This document shows positions 1 to 11,160 of a DNA stretch of 64,000 nucleotides, piece by piece. Source of the stretch: Symbiodinium natans (Eukaryota; Sar; Dinophyceae; Suessiales; Symbiodiniaceae). Each line of letters opens with the position of its first letter. The stretch's first letter is position 1. The translations under genes were made by a program, and so were the position numbers. The notes under the pieces are model-generated. The model was not told where the DNA came from and made no database searches. It worked only from the letters and a program-made list of their open reading frames with translations. The stretch spans positions 442,879 to 506,878 of the forward strand of contig CAJNDS010001213.1 of assembly GCA_905221605.1 (NCBI GenBank). Direction: 5' to 3'.

Positions 1-10
1 GTGAATGTAG

Positions 11-1816
11 CGGTTCAAGATGCAGGTACGACGCCTGCAGGGCCTGCGAGAGGAAGATCGGATCGAGTCCCAAAGGCTTCGTGAGGAGCATAGACAGCCT
101 GAGACAAACACCTCGCGTTGCTTTGCGATTTTTGCCATCTCCGATTCTTGAATGGTTCTTGCGGCCTTGCGCTTCCCAAACGCAAGGACCTTGCTGCTGC
201 GCTGGACGCTGCCAAACATGCGAGGCGCATCTGTTCGCTCGCCCTCTGCCCTCGTGCGGCTCAGTTTGCTTCAGTGCAGTTCATTGCAATGGAAGGCTGC
301 TGCAGAGCGCCTCTGCGGATGTGAGGCAGTCGATAGCTCGGGGACCATGCCATGCGTGCTTCCTCTCAGCTCTGACCTGACCAGGAAGTTGGACAGTGAG
401 CTGAGCCGGCAAAAGGAGATGAGAGAGGAAGACATGGCACAGCTCCACTCCGCCTGTGAGGAATCCTTGGAAGGCTTGCCCCTGGAATTCTATCAAGAGC
501 TGCGCTCGCAATCTGGAGATGATGATCAAGTCCCGACTGTAACTCGGTATGGCCACATCCTTCAGGCCGTGGGAGGGTGCGTCAAGACGCTCCTGCGGGA
601 AAACATGCAGTTACAAGAGGCGCAGCGATCTACTTTGGGGGCGCCTTCTCTGACACAGTCAAGTGATTCTGCTCTGTCACTGGGGAACTTGGCCCTGACC
701 CCTCTAAGCAGCTGTGCATTTGACCAGGATTCCAGTTTAGACGGGCGAGGCCAGGACCGCAAGAAAACGCTGTCGCCCATGGCCAGGAGAGCACATGACC
801 GTCGCAGTGATGCACCAGAGCTTTCTCGGCAAGTTTTCGCTGCGCATCGCGAACTCGCACATTCGCGTGAGGAGGTTCGACAGTTCATGGTGCAGCGAGA
901 CTTGGAGCGCGAGATGAATGCCCGAAAGTCTAGTCTCGAAGGGATGAGAACGCAGGAGCTAAGTGACCAGAACAAAGAGTACCTGGCCGAGATCAAGGTT
1001 CTGCAAGAGGAAGTCCGTTCGAGACAGGAGTACTGTGATCTCAATCTGCCGGCGACAGGTCGTGCAGCTCCGGGAACAGCCGGGCTGGTTGGGGAGGACG
1101 TGAGGACACGCAGCAACGGCCAGGATGGCCGCAACCCCGCAAGCTTGTCCGTGGCTGGCAGCTGGCAGGGAGCTGCCCAAGTGCCAGCCAACGTAAGGCT
1201 GAGCCCGGCAAGGGCGTGCGACGAGATTCCTAAGCCTCGGTGGAGGAGAGACTGGTCGGGTCGAGAGAGCCCTGAGACAGAAAAGCCCATAGACAAGTCG
1301 GCAATTGGTGTACCACCGAGCTGGAGAAACAGAGCCAAGCACGAACCTCTCCACACGATAGATGATAAAGATCGAACAGACGGGCTACAGGCAGAAATGG
1401 CAAGAGGCGTCAATGCAACAACATTGTACAAGGCGTTTAGCTGCGCTGAGCAGCTTTGCGAAAGGCAGCACTACAGAGATGCCTTGCCGCTGCTTCAAGA
1501 GGTCGCTCAGTACGGTGACGGAAACCCAGAGATATTTGGTGCCAAGATGAGATTGTCAGATGTGTGGGCATACATAGGTGTGGCCAGTCAGGCAGAGGGT
1601 CTGACGGAGCAATCCGTGGAGTCATACCGCAAGGCCATTCGCGAGGACCCTTGTCTGCACGTTTGCCATGCGAACTTGGCATCGCTCCTGTCATTCCAAG
1701 ACGAACATACCGCAGCGGACCACCACATGAGCATGGCGCTGGCAATTGACCCTCAGAACCAAGCTTATGCCAAGCTGGCACTCGAATTGCGGAGTGCCCA
1801 AGCAAGCAGTGGATAA
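11..1816 (+). CDS. Coiled-coil and TPR-repeat protein, 5' end outside the window or unresolved
   Basis: A long + strand frame ends at the TAA at 1814-1816. The confident part runs from about 385 (after CCAG) to 1816. Its first half is charged and coiled-coil-like (EEVRQFMVQRDLERE, EYLAEIKVLQEEVRSR). The last ~115 residues form TPR-like helical pairs (CERQHYRDALPLLQEVA, QSVESYRKAIREDPCLHVCH, MSMALAIDPQNQAYAKLA). A coiled-coil-like segment in the same frame at 11-95 (RRLQGLREEDRIES) follows a TAG and is probably an upstream exon; the frame closes at a TGA at 149-151, so 95-385 is probably intronic. The Met at 152 opens the frame, but the residues up to about 385 look unlike protein, so I do not take it as the true start. 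TPR domains usually mediate protein-protein contacts; the partner is unknown. The opposite-strand ORF at 562-1431 is a shadow. Confidence 0.65.
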
Positions 1817-3691
1817 ACAATCTGAAAACTGTAATGCTAGGTGACAGGCCTGCATGCCGTGCCAGGGTTGCTGTGCATGATCCACTGGATATTCTGGACT
1901 GAAGGGCTGTCGAGTGGATGACGGGCTCTGTGACGTACGTGAACGTGCTTCAGCAGGGTCGTTGTTAGTTGAACCACAAAGCTCCGGGTGCAGCAGCGAC
2001 AGATGGGAACGACGTGAAGTGTAGCTGTAGCTGGCCAATCATCGGCGTTCGCAGGTGTGCCCCGTACCTGCCAACTGCATTACCAAGAAAAAAGAGACGA
2101 CACGTTGGGCTTCTTACGGCGTCGACATGGCCGATGCCTCTTCATGCCCAGACCGTGATGCAGTAATTGCCATCTGCTTTGGGCACTCCTGCCGATGGCT
2201 CCTACGTCTGACATGATGCTGTTGCGACTGGCGGAGCATGGGTGGCGAAGCTTGGGATGCTTACTTCGGATAATTATCACCCAGCATAGAAGCCGACGCG
2301 AGTTTAATTCCGGATATGCGCTTGCGCTGCCGGTTCGACTCACAGTTTGTTGGGCGCAGTGCTCAAAAAGTGGTGCTTGTCGGTCGTCCCTGCTTGCTGT
2401 GGAATGTTCAGGGTAGGAAAGGTGGCGAGGCCCGCCTGCTCACCAAGCCTGTTGCTTCTGTCAGCTGGGCTCAAGACAGTCCGCGAAGTTCTGCTACAGT
2501 CTGGAGGCACCAGGAGGAAAGTCGCAGATTCGTTGGTGAAGCTTTTGATTTCTAACAGTGGCAGGTTGCACTTCCAGCCCTGGAGGCAGTGCTGTTGCTG
2601 TTGGGTCTCCCCGGTCAGTTTTTTGATTCAGTGGTCTCGGGGATGCAAATAACATGTGTTGCATGCATGTGAAATGGTGCCGTCCGCACAGGCCGTGAGA
2701 TCATGTCGAACGCCAAAGAGAGGGTCTTTCATGCTGCGAGCCTCGATGCTGTCAACGCTGCTCATCCACACATGGCAAGCCTGGCAAGTTCAAGCTCACT
2801 TTTGCAAAGCAGCCCGTCTGCACAATCATTCTAGTTACACTCTGCTTCGCGCGGGAGAGGGGACAGGGTCGACGCAGAGAGCTTGTTGTGGTGTGTTGTC
2901 ATGTTCGTGCTCCGCAGCTGTGTGCAACTCCACTTTTTAGAAATTTCGAGTCCTTGTCCGGAGTGCACCGCCCGGACACCAGACGCTAGGACCGTAATGA
3001 AGCTTGCCTGCACTTAGACTCCGCATGTCTGACGATGGTGCAGGCCCGTTCATCTTGTCATCGTTTGCTGGTTTTAGTGCCTGGAGGCTCCAAAGAGCTC
3101 CGAGAACCTCTTGGAGGGTGCTCAGGACAGCCGCACAAAACGGATGCAAGTGCAAGAGATGGCTCCAGAAACAGCTTTGCAATTCTTTCCCAGAGCTGGC
3201 CATAGCGGGCCTGGTCAGGTGTAGCGTCTTCAGACGCAATTTTTCGACCGAGTGGCCAGGGCCTGAGCAGCAAAAGACAGATAGGATTGTGCATGGCAGA
3301 ACTGACAACTTTTTGCGGGGTCTAGGTCGCAGTATGCAACTCGGACGCATCGACGACTTTCGTGCAGGCTCCTCACCGTGTAGAGTGTGCACTTCGTGTG
3401 CTCGTCCTGAGGCCTACAATACCCCTGTGTTCCGGAAGACCAAGCGCGTGCCTCAGAGATCTGCAAAGCGAAAAGAAGAAGGAACATACTTTATCGTGGC
3501 TTAGTAAACACGAATAGCACAGGAGGAACGACCTCGCAGAGAAGTGGGACAATCTGGGATTTTCAATCCGCCCACTGAACGGCCACGTTAGGTGTCTTGT
3601 CGCGCTTGAGCTCGCCCCTTCCCCGACCCATCCATGCCGCAGAAGGTGGTTTCGGCATTTGGTTTTGGGGTTTCGGATGACCAGCGCTGAG
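1817..3691. other. No gene resolved between the TPR gene and the aminotransferase
   Basis: I see no confident coding exon here. A basic open frame on + from about 3025 to 3504 includes an RRNFST-like stretch that resembles a mitochondrial presequence. It could be the missing 5' part of the aminotransferase gene downstream, but no splice link could be shown. The rest looks like intergenic DNA or introns. Confidence 0.35.
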
Positions 3692-6112
3692 GTATACCTG
3701 GTCTGATGGAAACTGGGACTCAGGCGTGTTCGTGCCTGCTCCATACCAGCTCATGCATATCAACGCAGGACGCTTGGCCGCTTGAAGTCTGAAAGTGTAG
3801 ATTGCTCGAAGATGCTCGAAATCGCGCGAAGCTACTTTTAAAGCTCGCCGGTAAGGTTAAACGACTATGTGATGTTAATGCTCTGCCATCCTGACATTGT
3901 GGATTAAGCGGTAGAGACTGAGGTGCTCTGCACTATGGCGTGTCTTGCTTTGAGGGAATGAAGGCCTCGATCATGTCTCAGTCGAGGAATCTTAGCAAGA
4001 CCCCTGCCAGAATGTCCGAGACCCTTGCCACGTGACATGCAGATACCTGCAGGCCTTCTCGTGCAAAGACGGGAAGATCCGGCTTTTGAACCCGGAGCTG
4101 AACGCCAAGCGAATGCAAAAGGGTGCAGGTGCCCTATTGACGCCCGGCAAGCCCTCATGAGCCCGGCTTCGGCCGTGATGAAGTGATACCCTCCCAGAGT
4201 AAAGACGGAAGCCAGAAAGGAATCGTTCTGCAAGAGATGAAGAGAAATGCTCTGCCAAGGATGCCAGAGGTTCCCACGGACATGTTTGTTACTGCGGTGA
4301 TGGAGGCAGTGCAGCGTAACAAGGAGTTCGTGCCTCCGTACGGCAGCTTGGCAGAACTGGAATCTGAGGCAGTCCCGCCATGCCTTAGCGATCCTGAGCT
4401 GGCTTTGCATCAAGGGCCTGTGACACAACCTTTGGAGATAAGAGCCCGAAAAGACTTGGGGCCCTTGGGGCACGCTGCCGCATGTAGGAGGCGTTTCAGA
4501 TTGCTGTTGCCTGCTGAGGCAACAATGCTTCTATGTATGTGCGCCCCTTGCTGTTTGCAAGCGGACAAATGCTTGGGCTGGCGCCTTTGGCGAGCGAGTA
4601 CACCTTCTTCGTGACGGTCCTCCCAGCTGGAGGATACTTCGGCAAGGGCAGTGAGGTGGGTGTGAAGGCAGGGCCCGGCAACAGCGAACCACATGCTTGG
4701 CTTCTGAACAGACACGGAAAATACCTCGAACTAGCAAATCGTAATTGTAAACGTTTGCGTGCGCCGCCACGGCAGCCGGGCTGGCCCAAGCCACGGAACG
4801 CGCATGTCGACGGTCCAAACGATGCACTTCGGAGTGGGCAGTCCACACGGTCGGGTTGCAGATGTGGAAAGCGATCGCGGCTCGAGCAAAACAAAAACCG
4901 GACCCGCAACCCCGAAACTCGGCATCAGAAGCGTAAGTGAGCTTAGGGGACGTAAAGGGGAGGCTTGCGTATGAGGGGGGTCCAGAAGGGGGCGCTCAGA
5001 AGTTTGCGGGTCCGTATCGGTGCCCCATGGTGCAGTGGGGTCCCAACACAACTAGCGGGCAGGAGGGTCCCAGCAATGTTCAGGACAGGAAAGTCGCAAG
5101 CAGCTTCGCAGGAAGTCCCAGGGCCTGTCTCACACTGCGTCACAGGCAAGGCATCCTTTTTTCGCGTGTTTGCTTCACCCTCTGTGTCTAGATGCTGCCC
5201 GGCCAGAGGCACAGGTGAATCTGCTAAAACTGGCTTGGGCATTTGGCCTTGAGAAGCACATCTAGGCATGCCCTACAAAGCAGCACCATGTACAGTAGTA
5301 GATCTAGGAGCCGACTCGCAAGCACTTCAAGCAATCCAAGCGCGCAGTCGTGAGTGCTGGGTTGTTACTTTAAAGAGCCACCTATTTCGATTGCCGGCGT
5401 GTTTTCCAGCTTTGTGAGCATCCCTTGTTGATCTGTGAGAGGCTCTGGTGAGCACCAATCATGATCGAGCAGCGCCGAAAGGCCTTGGAGCCGTGAAGGC
5501 GGCCGGCAACTACGCGGCCGACCTTTCACCTGTCCACGGGGCTCACGCCCAGGGCTACAACACAACGCTGTACCTCGACGCCAAGGAGCGCAAGTACGTG
5601 GAGGAGTTCTCCGTGTGCAACTTTGTGGGAATCACAAAGGACCGACACTGGTAGTATCGTGTGTTGATATGATGCACGCCGACGGCCGGCAGGCTTCAGG
5701 AGCAGATAATGAAGTTAGGGGAGCTGGAGTGACATGTGGTTGGATTAAAAAGGACGGGCGCTACATCACGCCGAAGTCTGACACCATTCTGCAATCCACC
5801 ACCAACATAATGCTTCAACAGCTGGCCCGAGATCGGGGGATGATCGTGGAGGAGCGGCCGATTGACTTCCATGCGGAGATCTCGAATTTCAAGGAGATCG
5901 GCAGCTCGATAGGACAGTCTTGGCGGTCCTTACAATCCTACAAGTCTCTTCGTTCTTGCTGCGTGTTTGTCAGTGTCTGGCTGGTCGGCACTACTGAGGC
6001 ATGTGCGGCACGGCTGCTGTTGTGGTGAAGGTTACTTCTATTCGGCATAACGACACCGAGTACGAGTTTGAAGCGTTTGATTCTTGGCCAGTCTAGGCCT
6101 CCTGCCGCTGTG

Positions 6113-6150
<38 letters not shown>

Positions 6151-6426
6151 AAAGTGATCTCTTGGAAAGAAGGTCCCATGACTGACAATCGTGCCCAGGA
6201 CACCATCGCCAGCCTTCGAAGTGAACTCACTTCCATCCAATGCTGGGTACTTTCAGGGACTGTGGGTGCCTGAATTGCAGATGCCGTGAGCTTCTTTAAG
6301 TTGTGCTCCTTAGGTGGAGAGTTGGAGGACAAGCACGGTTGGATGAAGGAGGTGTGCGATGCAGTGGATGCTTCCTTCTCCGAGGCAAGTGAACTCTCAA
6401 CGGTCTCGAGAGGCACCTCAAGTTGA
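3692..6426 (+). CDS. Branched-chain amino acid aminotransferase (class IV PLP enzyme), multi-exon, N-terminal exons unresolved
   Basis: This enzyme transfers the amino group between Leu/Ile/Val and 2-oxoglutarate using PLP. Exons fixed by family match and phase: 3692-3768 (WSDGNWDSG), 3923-3963 (LHYGVSCFEGMKA), 4053-4122 (KDGKIRLLNPELNAKRM), 4235-4342 (NKEFVPPYG), 4519-4667 (MYVRPLLFASGQMLGLAP), 5442-5639 (DRAAPKGLGAVKAAGNYAAD, YVEEFSVCNFVGI; the Lys of VKAAGNY is the expected PLP lysine region), 5753-5900 (GRYITPKSDTILQSTTN), 5999-6078 (CGTAAVVVKV), 6199-6241 (TIASLRSELTSIQ), 6314-6426 (GELEDKHGWMKEV, then TGA). Joining them gives one continuous frame. Of nine introns, five start GC, three GA and one GT; acceptors are AG|G except one. 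Earlier exons (FTDHM region, targeting peptide) were not located, so the compartment is unknown. Confidence 0.9.
6113..6150 (+). repeat. CTG trinucleotide array inside an aminotransferase intron
   Basis: About twelve uninterrupted CTG/TGC units lie inside the GA...AG intron 6079-6198. In another frame they would encode poly-Gln or poly-Ala, but the splice model places them outside the coding sequence. Confidence 0.85.
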
Positions 6427-6561
6427 AATATTAGAAGGTGCAGCCTGGCAGGAGTTTCCGCCCCCTGTCGCCTCTCTCGCCCCGGGCATGGTGTCCGCTG
6501 AGGCGGACTCTAGGACGAATAAGCTGAACTAGCGCCAGAGCACGAATCCCATCATCCCATC

Positions 6562-7992
6562 ATGCGCAAGGCGAAAGGGAGCGTGCAAAAGCTGGGCAGC
6601 GAAGCCATGCATGGCCTTGAGCGATCCCTGTTGGAACACGTCGTGTCGACAGCCCAACCTGGCAATCCAGAAAGCGCGACTCGGAAATACGTCGTGCGCT
6701 CTCGCTTCTCTCTCTCTCTTGTGTGTGCTTGGTTTCCACCATCTCTCTCTCACTCTCTTTCTCTGCCTGTGTGCCTTTATCCCCCACTCTGCCGCTCCTC
6801 CTCCCGGCTTCTCTGCCTTTGCTTCACACTCCTTCCCTGTCCTTCCCTCGACTCACTCTGGTCCTGTCGTAGCATCAGGTAATTGCAGCGATGGATGCCT
6901 TTTGGAACAAGACGTTTCAAGCCCAAGGAGACTCGGCCGAGAGAACTTTGCAGTACGTGAGGTCAGGTCTGCAGATTTCGGCAGATGCGGTCCTCATGCA
7001 GTCCTTGACTCTCAGGAGCGGAGAAGTGGAACGTCAGGGGGCAGAAGATCGAAGAGAAAGTTCAGGAGAAGGTGCAGCTTAAGGCCAGTCATCGCAGTCG
7101 CTGCGGCATTTGCAGCTTGTGATTGCAGCGCTTTGCGCAGCGGGAGTCTCGGTACCGACGCTGCCAGGCAGGTTCTTCGCACCCCGTCCGCTGCCTCGAG
7201 ATGGGAACTTACTGTAACCTGGTGACGAATAAGCACGTGGTGTAGCCTCACTGTAGCGATGTGACATGGCCGGAAGGCGCAGTCATGGTCCTTGGACTCC
7301 GGGCCCCGTGTCGTTTTGAGGTGGCTACAGTGCCCTTCGAATAGCCCGCAACTTGCCAGAGGGCGGCAAGCTCCTGAGCGTGGAGAAGGACAGTGAATTC
7401 CAGAGAGCAGAGGTCAGGGAGTCATGTGTATGCCAATGCCAGCGTCCAAGCGACAGGATGAGCTGTTCGCTGCAATTGCAACGAAGATCATCGAGTTCGC
7501 CGGTATGGACTCAAAGGTGAGACTCTTCTAGCAGCACCTTGCAAGCTACTTGCCGAACTGCTCGTACCATCTGCAGGTGAAGATTTGGATGGGCACAGTT
7601 CACTCTGAGCTGATGAACATCACAGACAGGCCTTGCACATGTGACGGGTAAGTGATGCAGTACGCGATATTCTGCGGGATGTTTTCGGGGACCAGAGAGG
7701 TTCAGAGCGTGTGAGGATGGAAAGACAGCCTGCTGACTTCGTTCTGGTGGACCACTCCAAGGACGTGTGATCATGCCTGTGCAGATCCATCAGCTGCTAG
7801 ATAGCCATTCTAACATGATTGTCCAATTGGGCTTGGCCGGCAAGTGGGTCGAAGTTTCCAAGCTTCGAGGCACGTGCTCACGCGCTCGAGGAGAGATACG
7901 TCCCCGACCTCAAGTTGCTGGAAGACTGCGGCGTTATTGACAAGCTGCTGGGATGGAACAGTATATTTCAATGGCAAAGCACTGCAAACTGA
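6562..7992 (+). CDS. Catechol O-methyltransferase-like SAM-dependent methyltransferase, C-terminal end unresolved
   Basis: Family match and phase define these exons: about 6562-6680 (LERSLLEHVVSTAQPGNPES), 6889-6927 (MDAFWNKTFQAQ), 7016-7083 (EKWNVRGQKIEEKV), 7168-7213 joined to 7321-7388 (CLEMGTYC then GYSALRIARNLPEGGKLL; the SAM-binding motif is split by an intron), 7457-7516 (ELFAAIATKIIEFAGM), 7577-7629 (VKIWMGTVHSELMNI), 7716-7764 (DFVLVDHSKD), and from 7894 (RYVPDLKLLEDCG). Order and content match COMT proteins, including the acidic metal-site region LVDHSKD. Donors are a mix of GT, GC and GA. After VIDK the frame runs to a TGA at 7990-7992. The expected ADNV metal-binding segment and last strands were not found downstream, so the gene is either truncated or has unrecognised 3' exons. 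Substrate unknown. Confidence 0.85.
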
Positions 7993-9936
7993 GCACAGCC
8001 TGAAATGCGGCAGTGCTGTCAGATGTAGGCGTTACTGCAGGGAACATGAGTGCTTTGCTAGGTGCTTAGGAAAGCGTGCGGAGCTGCTGCATTTCCCGAA
8101 GTCAGCATTTTTTCAGGTGGGTTTCCTCATCACCTGGCTTCTGTTAACGCTGCTCGATCGACCCGCCTCGGCCGGGGCTCGTGGCCACGGCAGCGGCGCC
8201 GGTCGCCACTTCCAGGAAAGCTAGCTCAGTGGAGGGGGGAGGGGTAGCCGAAGGCGGAGGAGTGAGGGGTAAGGACGGGGGGGGGAGAGTTGCCAGGCGG
8301 CAAAGCATGTGGAAAGCACAGTGAAAGGACAAGGAGGGGGGAGGAGGTGGGGTATAGAGGGGGGGTCGGGTAGGGGGTGGCAGATGGGTATTGGGCGGGG
8401 AAGGGTGACTAGCCGCGGCCAGTTGAAGTGACGACTGGAATTCACCATATTTAGCCATACTACGGCCACTACAGGTCGTGAGAACAGATGTCGGGGCCCT
8501 GGCAAAGCAAAGGTCAACAACGGTGGTTGGCGATGTCGAAGTTTATCCAGGCGATGAGAGGCCTGCTTGCTGTGAAACACCACAACTCACACGCAGAGCA
8601 GCTTTGTTGGAGAAGCACCAGCAAGCGCTTGATGTTTGTCCTTGGCAGGTTGCCTAAGGCCATCCAACAGGAGATCAGCGAGTATTTCAGCGACAGGGAG
8701 TTCGCTCTGGCTTCGATGGCGAACCTGCTGAACTTGGATCCCCAGATTCCCAAGCAGCCCAAGCACTCTTGACTTGTGTTCCAGGACATCTTCACGGGAG
8801 CTGTTCTTCTGTTCTTCTTGAGAACTTTGGGCAGGGGAAGGAAGGGAAGGTCGGACGTGGAGGCTTGAGCAAAAGCACGGAAGAACATCGCTGAGCCCTA
8901 GATCTTAAAGCCAGCTTATTGCTCAAGAAGATCTCGCTGTGTTACAGTTGTAGTGGTAGTACGGTTGTAGTGCCTTGCTAAGCAAGTTTGCGCAGCACAG
9001 CTCGGGCACCTCTTGTGTGAAGGCGTTGGTTTCGTTCGGTTCCCCACATGTGAACACAGAATATGCCGAAGCCCTGCCACCTGAAAAATGCCCAGCCGGC
9101 CCTTCCTCCTTCAATGTCTTGCCTACTTCGGTACACTTCTGAGGTGTAAATCGAGATGTGGAGATGTGTCAGGGACTGGCTCCTGAATTGGCAAGGTGGG
9201 GCAGCAATTGGGGGACAGGCCTGCAGCGAACACACATTGAACACTCGTGCCCGGGTGCAGGTTGGCCATCCCCTCCGTGTTCTGAGTGGCAGCTGGTGCC
9301 TATTTAGGAGTTCAAAGAGGCAACAATTCCCACCATTTCTGGCCAAGCCAGATAACACTGAGCTCCGCTGAGATCGGACAGCTCAGATGGTAAGGCCGGC
9401 AGCCAAAGTTGACTGGCCCTACCCAATCAAGACTCTACCAGTAGGTAACCTAGGCACGCTCTGTGCTGTGAATCGTGTTAACTTCTCTAGCCCAGCGCGG
9501 GCTACTCTTGCTGAACTCTGCAAATCCCAAAGTTTTGTAGCTCAGCTGGCATACTTGCCAGCATGGAGTTCAGAGATCAGGTCGCTGAACCACAGGCGAG
9601 GTTCGAAAACCTGGCACGGCGATGACAGGTGAAGACAGTGGCTATGCCAGTTTCAATGTATTGATCCTTGCGTTGCCACCGGTTACGTGTGGCAGGACGA
9701 TCCACGCTTCCTTTCTTTGACGAATCAGGCGCAGCCTTTGTTGAGTCATGCAATGTCACTCCTTTGGTCTTGATTGCTTGGGTAGCCTTTCAGTCGAACA
9801 ACTGCATTTTGCGCTTCACGGTCTTCGCCCGTTGTGCTCGCGAACTGGGAGAGGAGGAGACCCTATGCATGTCTTTGTTTCATTCCTTAGTTTGGCAGCC
9901 TCGGTCGTGCCCAGCCATTGCCGCATGACTGTGCAG
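7993..9936. other. Sparse stretch: possible exon at 8488-8772 and a G-rich tract
   Basis: An open + frame at 8488-8772 (RLPKAIQQEISEYFSDRE) could be an exon, but I do not recognise it. 8225-8405 is strongly G-rich on the + strand, with several runs of five or more G. 9538-9610 contains tRNA-promoter-like boxes discussed among the rejected items. Nothing else convincing. Confidence 0.3.
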
Positions 9937-10195
9937 GACACTCGCTGCAAATATCAATACTACCGTGCCCAGTGCGCATGCCCCGAGTCGCAGTTGGAGG
10001 ACTGATGCGCCCAATGGGCAGGCAACTTTGCAAGAAGCAGGCTTTGTGCAGATTCCAGACCGAGATCGTACTACCAGGACTGGATGGAACATCGTGCTCG
10101 CGGCTCCTGCCATTTGGATGTTCTGCCTGATCGCAGCACTGTTCACTGCAAGCAGTAGATTGCAGCTTGAGCCAAAGAGGTTTGTTCCGAAGGAG
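9937..10195 (+). CDS. Two membrane-protein exons of unknown family
   Basis: After GTGCAG at 9931-9936 an open segment reads DTRCKYQYYRAQCACPESQ, rich in Cys and aromatic residues like an extracellular loop. A second exon probably begins at 10022 after GGCAG and reads EAGFVQIPDRDRTTRTGW, followed by a hydrophobic span IVLAAPAIWMFCLIAALFTA that looks like one membrane helix and a basic flank. These may be upstream exons of the membrane-protein gene ending at 13335, or a separate gene of similar style; the junctions could not be phased. 10196-11160 holds no exon I can support. Confidence 0.4.
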
Positions 10196-11160
10196 CTCCT
10201 ATGCACAATCGGTGTGACTGTCAAGGATGCGCAGTTGTGACTTCTTAGAGCTCCTTTGGCCGTACATGCAGTCCTTGATTCATGAGTTCCTGCTGCACAC
10301 ATGCTCACTAGAGTCACTAGACAGTTGTTTATTCCTGTTTATTCCCTGCAACGATTGTGATTCTGGTAAAGATGACGATGGTTTTTGACCACAGATCCCG
10401 AAGAGATTCCGACGTGTGCAGAAGATAAAAGCCGGGCTTTGCGCTCCTAGTCCGGTATGCAATCAACTGCTGTTAGCAGCACTTGCTCCCGCCATGCCCT
10501 CATGTGATACGAGGATATCCGAGGTGCAGGCTCAAATCTCAAGAGCACCTTTCATGTCCTGGTAGTGAACTTGAAAATTCACAGTGTCCGGACCTTCACG
10601 ACCCGCGACCCCTTGCAGGAGCCTTGGAGTTGCAGCATTGAAGGAAGCTGTTGCAACAAAAGCTGACGGCCCTTCTCTGTTAGCATCTCTTAGCCGCTGT
10701 TAGCCTTCGTTATTCTTTGCAGCAGGAACTGTCATTGTCAAACGGCACATGCGCAGTGGCAGTGGCGGGGAAGTTGCAACACTTGGGCTCCTCTTCGGAC
10801 TAAGGCTGGAGGCGTGAACCAGCATGTACGGCAAGGACGTCGGCATGATGCAGATACACCTGCATATCTTGCAGCAACGTGCACTGATTACACACAGGAT
10901 CACACAGGTCTCACAGATCCTTGTGTGAGCCAGTGTGAGAGTTGTGTGACCTCAAGGACAATTATGCGATGCAGCAAGGCCAGGATGTGATGACTGCAAA
11001 GAGATTGGCAAATAGCCGAAAATCTTCTTGGAGTTTGTCAGAGACATGTTGACTGCAAGGATATCCATATGGCAGCCCGTACGCCGCCTGGCCCCCAGAC
11101 GCTCATTGAGTTCCTCTTGGTATCACTGAGAAGGCTTAGTTGTGGTATCACTAGATGCAG

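Noticed and set aside
562-1431. 289-codon minus-strand ORF
   Set aside because: Shadow of the coiled-coil/TPR coding frame on the + strand.
2460-2475. GGCTCAAG resembling the end of the dinoflagellate spliced leader
   Set aside because: Only eight bases match and the preceding CCATTTT part is absent; no spliced-leader relic or gene was found in the window.
7765-7893. Open segment (IHQLLDSHSNMIVQLGLAG) inside the O-methyltransferase gene
   Set aside because: It reads like protein, but the family alignment joins 7764 directly to 7894 in phase, and an in-frame TGA follows the 7764 exon. Taken as intron.
9538-9610. tRNA-like promoter boxes (TAGCTCAGCTGG and GGTTCGAAAACC)
   Set aside because: The boxes are 62 bp apart, and the D, anticodon and T arms do not fold into a tRNA. 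GCTGGCA-TACT-TGCCAGC forms a separate hairpin. At most a decayed tRNA-derived repeat; no tRNA is called.
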